Positions 59,535 through 64,000 of a stretch of DNA of 64,000 nt are shown one piece after another; position 1 is the stretch's first letter; the number at the start of each line of letters is the position of its first letter. The stretch lies in assembly GCF_027019125.1 (NCBI RefSeq), contig NZ_JALUXE010000014.1, forward strand, positions 1-64,000, given 5' to 3'. The notes beneath the pieces are model-generated. The model was not told the origin of the DNA. It saw nothing but the letters and a program-made list of their open reading frames with translations, and did not search any database. The stretch comes from Roseovarius sp. (GTDB lineage Bacteria > Pseudomonadota > Alphaproteobacteria > Rhodobacterales > Rhodobacteraceae). Made by a program: the position numbers and the translations under genes.

Positions 59535-60962
59535 ATGCAACGCTTGCTCGCTCGCATTCGGCTGAATTACGGCCAAAAGCTCTTTCTGGTCGCCACCCTG
59601 CCGCTGATCCTCACGGCACTGGCGATTTCGGTCGTGGTCACGTTGCAATCACGCCAATTGGCGGAACGCGAGATCGAAACGCTCGAGGCGCAACTGATCG
59701 AGGCCAAGCGCGCCGAACTCAAGAATTACCTCTCCATCGCCCGCACCGCCTTTGTGAACATCTACGGGCGGGCTGCGCCCAACGACGAGCGCGCCATGGA
59801 ACAGGTCAGCCAGATTCTCGCGGGCATGCTCTACGGGCAGGACGGATATTTCTTTGTCTTCGACTATGACGGCACCAACCTTGTCAGTCCTAGACGCACG
59901 GAACTCATCGGCCGCAACTGGACGGGGCTCGAGGATGATGGCGGCCAGCCGATCACGGATGAATTGATCCGGCTCGCGCGCAGCGGCGGCGGCTATCACA
60001 GCTATGAATGGCCCAAACCCTCGACCGGCGAACGCGCGCAGATGGTGACCTATGTGATCGGGCTGCAGGATTGGCGCTGGGCCGTGGGCACCGGTGTGTT
60101 CATCGACGATGTGGTGGCCACCGTTGCCGCCTCGCGCCGACAGGTCGAGGCGCGGGTGGAACGCACCTTCTTCTACATCGGCGCGGCGATGCTGGCGGCG
60201 CTCTTGCTGGTGTTCGTGTCGGGCCTCTTCATCAATATCCGCGAGCGCCGCCTCGCCGATGCCAAGCTCAAGAAACTGACCCAACGCGTGTTTGACGCCC
60301 AGGAAGAAGAGCGCGGCCGCGTCGCGCGCGAGCTACATGATGGCATCAGCCAGATTCTCGTCGGCGTGCGCTACGCCCTCGACACCGCCAAGCGGCGATT
60401 GGCGGCGGGGGACGCGCGCGCCGCCGATACGCTGGAGCGCGGCATCACGCACCTGTCGGGCGCCATTCAGGAGGTGCGCCGCATCAGCCGCGACCTGCGC
60501 CCCGGCGTTCTTGATGATCTGGGCCTCGGCCCCGCACTCAAGACGCTGGCCGAAGAATTTGGCAAACGCACCGGCATCGTGACCGAATTCAGCACCGTGG
60601 TCTTTCGCAACCGGCTGGATGACGAGGCCAAGATCGCACTCTACCGCGTCGCGCAAGAGGCCTTTACCAATATCGAGCGCCACTCCGGTGCCACCCGCGT
60701 CACCGTCGATGTGCGCGGCCATGCGCGCGGCGCGACCTTGCGCATAGCGGACAACGGCTGTGGCCTCGACCGCGCCAAACCTTCGGGCACGCCCGGTGGC
60801 GGGCTTGGCCTGCGCAATATGCAGGAACGTGTCGAACAACTCGACGGAACCCTCACCGTGCTCTCGGGCAAGACCGGCACGACGATCGAGGCCACCGTGC
60901 CGCTCACCCACCTGTTGCCGCCACAAGAGCGGCTCAACCCCAAGGAAAAGGCCCGCGCATGA
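59535..60962 (+). CDS. Cache-domain sensor histidine kinase (NarL/DegS-type)
   Basis: The 475-residue protein has a membrane helix at about 14-36, then a periplasmic single Cache domain (DGYFFVFDYDGTNLVSPRRTELIGRNW ... WRWAVGTGVFIDDV) and a second helix near 212-234. The HisKA_3 phosphorylation site EEERGRVARELHDGISQ follows, and finally a HATPase with NGCGLDRAKPSGTPGGGLGLRNM. Cache domains of this form bind small organic acids, which fits the adjacent TRAP genes. It overlaps its response regulator by 4 bases. Confidence 0.88.
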   Translation: MQRLLARIRLNYGQKLFLVATLPLILTALAISVVVTLQSRQLAEREIETLEAQLIEAKRAELKNYLSIARTAFVNIYGRAAPNDERAMEQVSQILAGMLYGQDGYFFVFDYDGTNLVSPRRTELIGRNWTGLEDDGGQPITDELIRLARSGGGYHSYEWPKPSTGERAQMVTYVIGLQDWRWAVGTGVFIDDVVATVAASRRQVEARVERTFFYIGAAMLAALLLVFVSGLFINIRERRLADAKLKKLTQRVFDAQEEERGRVARELHDGISQILVGVRYALDTAKRRLAAGDARAADTLERGITHLSGAIQEVRRISRDLRPGVLDDLGLGPALKTLAEEFGKRTGIVTEFSTVVFRNRLDDEAKIALYRVAQEAFTNIERHSGATRVTVDVRGHARGATLRIADNGCGLDRAKPSGTPGGGLGLRNMQERVEQLDGTLTVLSGKTGTTIEATVPLTHLLPPQERLNPKEKARA

Positions 60963-61606
60963 GCCCCAAACCCATCCGGATCGTGATCGTGGACGACCAC
61001 CCTATGGTGGCCGAAGGCATCCAGTCCATTCTCGAAAGCTATGACGACGTGGAAATCCTCGCCACGCTGGGCAACGGTCAGGCCATCATCGACCGGGTCG
61101 AAGCGCTCTCCCCAGATGTGATCCTGCTCGACCTCAACATGCCGGGGCTGGGCGGGCTGACCACGACCGAAATCATCCTCGAAAAACGCCCCGACACCCG
61201 CATCCTGATCCTCAGCATGCACGACAGCCCCGAATATATCTCCTCGGCACTCAGTCACGGCGCCGCCGGCTATGTGCTCAAGGACGTGCCGACGGACGAA
61301 ATCAAACGCGCCATTGACGCGGTGATGAGCGGTCAACGCTATCTCTGCACCGGGGCCAAGGGCTCGCTCGAACCCTATGAAAACCCGGACCGCGAACAAC
61401 TGACCAACCGCGAGCAGACGATCCTGCTGCAACTGGCACAAGGCAAATCCAACAAGGACGTGGCGCAGGCGCTCGATATTTCCGTGCGCACGGTCGAAAC
61501 CCATCGCAAGAACATCAAGCGCAAACTCGGCATCGCCTCGACGGCCGGTCTCACGCGCTATGCCCTGGAACATGGCGTGCTGCAGGGCACTGGCGTCCAG
61601 ATCTGA
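60959..61606 (+). CDS. NarL/FixJ family response regulator
   Basis: The 215-residue protein has a receiver domain (IVIVDDHPMVAEGI, phospho-acceptor in VILLDLNMPGLGG, LKDV lysine) and a LuxR-type HTH (LTNREQTILLQLAQGKSNKDVAQALDISVRTVETHRKNIKRKLG). It is coupled to the sensor kinase. Likely targets are the TRAP operon or SulP gene, by proximity only. Confidence 0.9.
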   Translation: MSPKPIRIVIVDDHPMVAEGIQSILESYDDVEILATLGNGQAIIDRVEALSPDVILLDLNMPGLGGLTTTEIILEKRPDTRILILSMHDSPEYISSALSHGAAGYVLKDVPTDEIKRAIDAVMSGQRYLCTGAKGSLEPYENPDREQLTNREQTILLQLAQGKSNKDVAQALDISVRTVETHRKNIKRKLGIASTAGLTRYALEHGVLQGTGVQI

Positions 61607-61636
61607 AAGCAGGTGCCCCGCAGCCCGAAAAGCGCC

Positions 61637-63517
61637 TCAGCCCAGCACCGCGCCGTCGCGGCGGGTGATCACGACGATGGACGAGCGCGGCAAACGTCCC
61701 TCACCGTCCGGAAACGGCGCATCGGGATGCTGGATGCCCACGAACATCGCGCGCCGGTCGGCAGACCAGCACAGCCCCGTCACCTCGGAACCTTTCGGCC
61801 CCGTCATGAAACGCTCGATCCGGCCTGAAACCGGGTCGCCAACCAGCATCTGGTTGTTGCCCATGCCCGCGAAATCACCGTCGTTTCCATCGTCCCCATC
61901 GGTCTGAATCCACAGCAACCCGCTGCTGTCAAACGCCATGCCGTCAGGCGAGTTGAACAGATTTCCGGCATTGATATTGGCGCTGCCCGCCCGCGCATCC
62001 TGATGCAGCGCCGGATTTCCCGCCATGACGTAGAGATCCCAATCGAACGCCTCCGCGGCATGATCCGCCCCTTTGGGCCGCCAGCGCACGATCTGTCCAT
62101 ACAGGTTCTCGGCACGCGGATTTGGGCCGCCCACGGGTGTCTCATCGCCTCCCGCATTGGGCTTGATGCCGCGGTTCTTGTTGTTGGTCAGCGCGCAATA
62201 CCCCTCTGCCATGACCGGGTTGACCGCAACCCATTCCGGCCGATCCATCGTCGTCGCCCCCACCTTGGACGCGGCTTGCCGCGTCAGAATGCAGATTTCA
62301 GGCAGGGTCATCCCCGTTGTCTCTGGCGTCAGCGGCAACCACCGCCCCGTGCCATCCTCGTGAAACTGCGCCACATGAAGCGTGCCCTCGTCAAGCAGAG
62401 CGGCGGTATCGCCGCCCGGCACATAGGCCGCATCCGAGACGAACTTGTACAGGAACTCGCCCCGCTCATCATCGCCCATATAGACCACGACGCGCCCGTC
62501 GCGAGCCAGCACAACTTCCGCGTTCTCATGCTTGAACCGACCAAGTGCGCTACGCTTCACCGGGACCGACTTTGGGTCTGCGGGATCGATTTCGACCACA
62601 TAGCCGGCCCGGCGCGGCTCGCCGGGGTTTTTCGAGACATCGAACCGTGCATCGTACTTGTGATAGTCATAGCCCCGCCCCTCGGCCCGGATACCGTAGC
62701 GCGCGTAATCTTCCGCCAGGGCGGCGGCCTCATCGGTCGCACCGAAGTAGCCGTTGAAATTCTCTTCACACGTCAGATAGGTGCCCCAGGGCGTGCGCCC
62801 CGATCCGCAGTTGTTGAACGTGCCCAACGCCTCCGATCCGCTGGGATCGGCGTCTGTCCTCAACAGATCATGCCCTGCCGCCGGTCCGCTGATCCGCATC
62901 GGCGTCAACTGTGTGATCCGCCGCGTATAGGGGCTGTCCTTGACAACCTGCCAGCCGTCCGGCCCCTGCGATACCTCCATCACGGTGACACCCTGAAGGT
63001 TCTGCAACTTGCGCACATCCTCCAGTTTCTCGGGCACGCCATCCATGCGTTGTGGCAAATTCACGTCGCGGTTCACATACTCATGGTTCACCGCGATGAG
63101 ATGCCGGTCGCCCACGGTAAAGAGCTCCATCCCGTCCGTATTCTCGCCGAATACCCGGTCGGCATCCCCCGCAGCCCCACCCACCGCATTGTCGAATGCC
63201 GCCACATCCTCGAACAGCGGGTCGCCCCACCGGACCAGAACCTGCCAGTCGTAGCCCTCGGGCACATGCACCGTGCCGTCGGTCTGCGCCGGGATCGGGG
63301 TGAACCCGAACCGCTCCGAAGCCTCTACCGCGCCCGGCAGGACCGCGCCGAACCCCATCGCAGCCGCCCCCGACCCAAATGCGACAACCCCGGACAAGAA
63401 TCCCCGCCGCGACATGGCCAGAGCCACGACACGGTCGAAATCACAGTCCCCGGGGCGCGGGTCGTGCAATTCGTCCCACTCGTCCGCAGAGAGGGAAAGG
63501 ACATCTGGATCATGCAT
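61637..63517 (-). CDS. phoX: PhoX family phosphatase (DUF839), Tat-exported
   Basis: The 626-residue protein has a Tat motif SRRGFLSG near residues 36-43 after an unusually long N-region. The PhoX beta-propeller follows, with NHEYVNRD, GRTPWGTYLTCEENFNGYFG, ARDGRVVVYMGDDERGEFLYKFV and a final LCWSADRRAMFVGIQHPDAPFPDGE. PhoX is a calcium- and iron-dependent phosphatase that releases phosphate from esters and is common in marine bacteria. It converges on the response regulator. Confidence 0.88.
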   Translation of the reverse strand: MHDPDVLSLSADEWDELHDPRPGDCDFDRVVALAMSRRGFLSGVVAFGSGAAAMGFGAVLPGAVEASERFGFTPIPAQTDGTVHVPEGYDWQVLVRWGDPLFEDVAAFDNAVGGAAGDADRVFGENTDGMELFTVGDRHLIAVNHEYVNRDVNLPQRMDGVPEKLEDVRKLQNLQGVTVMEVSQGPDGWQVVKDSPYTRRITQLTPMRISGPAAGHDLLRTDADPSGSEALGTFNNCGSGRTPWGTYLTCEENFNGYFGATDEAAALAEDYARYGIRAEGRGYDYHKYDARFDVSKNPGEPRRAGYVVEIDPADPKSVPVKRSALGRFKHENAEVVLARDGRVVVYMGDDERGEFLYKFVSDAAYVPGGDTAALLDEGTLHVAQFHEDGTGRWLPLTPETTGMTLPEICILTRQAASKVGATTMDRPEWVAVNPVMAEGYCALTNNKNRGIKPNAGGDETPVGGPNPRAENLYGQIVRWRPKGADHAAEAFDWDLYVMAGNPALHQDARAGSANINAGNLFNSPDGMAFDSSGLLWIQTDGDDGNDGDFAGMGNNQMLVGDPVSGRIERFMTGPKGSEVTGLCWSADRRAMFVGIQHPDAPFPDGEGRLPRSSIVVITRRDGAVLG

Positions 63518-63732
63518 GGCGGGCCTCCGTGGCTGGGTGAACTCTCATCACCACTCAAGATCGCTGATTCCTGTAACAGAGACGCATATCCGAGGGCTGC
63601 AACGAAAATCCTGCCACTTGCGCAATAAATGCAAAGAAATGCGCTGTCTCGCGACATTTTATCCACCAAATCGGCTTGACGCTCCCTGCCCCCGCACCTA
63701 ATGTCCGCGCCACGCAGAACGGAGTCGCCCAC

Positions 63733-63780
63733 GTGGACACACTAGTATTCATTGTAGGTCATTGGCGCATGGGCCGGTAA
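63733..63780 (+). CDS. Leader peptide of the ilvB attenuator
   Basis: GTG at 63733 opens a 15-residue frame, MDTLVFIVGHWRMGR, ending in TAA. Leu, Val, Ile and Val codons fall within six residues. This is what is expected for branched-chain amino acid attenuation. Ribosome stalling on these codons would decide which of the two hairpins downstream forms. The GGAG at 63721-63724 can serve as ribosome binding site. Confidence 0.7.
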   Translation: MDTLVFIVGHWRMGR

Positions 63781-63831
63781 CGGACACCCGTAGGGTCCCC
63801 CATGCGCCCCCGGAAAACCGGGGGCTTTTTT
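63764..63831 (+). promoter_or_regulatory. Attenuator of ilvB: antiterminator and terminator hairpins
   Basis: GGCGCATGGG (63764-63773), inside the leader frame, can pair with CCCATGCGCC (63799-63808). The terminator arm GCCCCCGG (63806-63813) pairs with CCGGGGGC (63818-63825), loop AAAA, tail TTTTTT (63826-63831). The first pairing overlaps the terminator by three bases, so the two are mutually exclusive. The downstream acetolactate synthase gene fits feedback by Leu/Val/Ile supply. Confidence 0.72.
63806..63831 (+). terminator. Rho-independent terminator within the ilvB leader
   Basis: A perfect 8-base stem GCCCCCGG/CCGGGGGC with loop AAAA is followed by six T. It lies 40 bases before the ilvB start, so it can only be an attenuating terminator or the end of a small upstream RNA. 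Confidence 0.88.
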
Positions 63832-63870
63832 ATGCGAACTGAATTGACGTCATATACGGAGCACGAGCAC

Positions 63871-64000
63871 ATGACACGTCAGATGACCGGAGCGAAAATG
63901 GTAGTCCAGGCCCTCAAGGATCAGGGCGTGGATGTCGTATTCGGATATCCCGGTGGCGCCGTGCTACCGATCTATGACGAGATCTTCCAGCAGAACGACA
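63871..64000 (+). CDS. ilvB: Acetolactate synthase large subunit, N-terminal part (window edge)
   Basis: The frame begins [20 protein letters not shown] and continues [23 protein letters not shown] to the end of the window. [12 protein letters not shown] with its preceding segment is the thiamine-diphosphate enzyme signature of acetohydroxyacid synthase large subunits. The enzyme makes the precursors of valine, leucine and isoleucine. Truncated by the window, not by mutation. ACGGAG lies upstream. Confidence 0.9.
   Translation, partial: MTRQMTGAKMVVQALKDQGVDVVFGYPGGAVLPIYDEIFQQND

Noticed and set aside
1-64000. CRISPR arrays or complete insertion sequences
   Set aside because: I saw no regularly spaced identical repeats and no intact transposase gene.

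Overview
The window looks like the chromosome of a marine alphaproteobacterium of the roseobacter/Rhodobacteraceae type. The evidence is high GC, a TRAP transporter operon with a Tat-exported binding protein, a PhoX phosphatase, an RTX protein, and a branched-chain leader peptide ahead of acetolactate synthase. Genus cannot be fixed from the sequence alone.

Layout. (1) 1-3767 is the right end of one genomic island: an orphan HipB-like regulator with twin operators, an AbiE toxin-antitoxin pair and a replication-type winged-helix protein whose gene contains palindromic iterons. It ends in a 3' fragment of tRNA-Cys, as an attachment site would. (2) 3768-9094 is a short core segment: RTX/VWD secreted protein, FAD monooxygenase, DUF3883 protein, and a hairpin that I read as the terminator of the tRNA-Ser gene now 44 kb away. 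(3) About 9095-53287 is a complete integrative and conjugative element (ICE) of about 44.18 kb at the 3' end of tRNA-Ser(GCU). The 9-base core AAGTGGCGG is present at both ends. Joining the ends closes the serine recombinase gene with a short proper C-terminus, whereas in the integrated form it reads through the tRNA. (4) 53288-64000 is core chromosome: tRNA-Ser, TRAP operon, SulP transporter, two-component pair, phoX, and the attenuator and start of ilvB.

Inside the ICE, from left: a Gabija-type pair (gajA, gajB); a ParB-like gene and a DUF932 gene, each behind a copy of the same 256-base leader; a GNAT/DUF1778 toxin-antitoxin operon with two extra unknown genes; a split DUF6499/DUF2285 activator that resembles the frameshifted FseA of ICEMlSymR7A; an OLD-family nuclease; a small DUF2285 protein (candidate antiactivator); a structured non-coding segment; an excisionase-like HTH gene; repA with iterons; parA; traF; a lytic transglycosylase; relaxase; an arsenic cargo (arsO, arsR, arsP) beside a CDF-transporter remnant; a LysR regulator; traG; trbBCDEJKLFGI; a second cargo spot (broken SDR gene and its LysR); and the recombinase operon.

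How it may work together (inference): the frameshifted activator would switch on the excisionase/replication/transfer operon. Because a nearly identical promoter block of about 73 bases precedes both that operon and the recombinase operon, excision and transfer may be switched together. The duplicated leaders could drive the ParB-like and DUF932 genes on entry into a recipient. The Gabija and OLD genes, and the AbiE genes of the neighbouring island, are defence or stability cargo.
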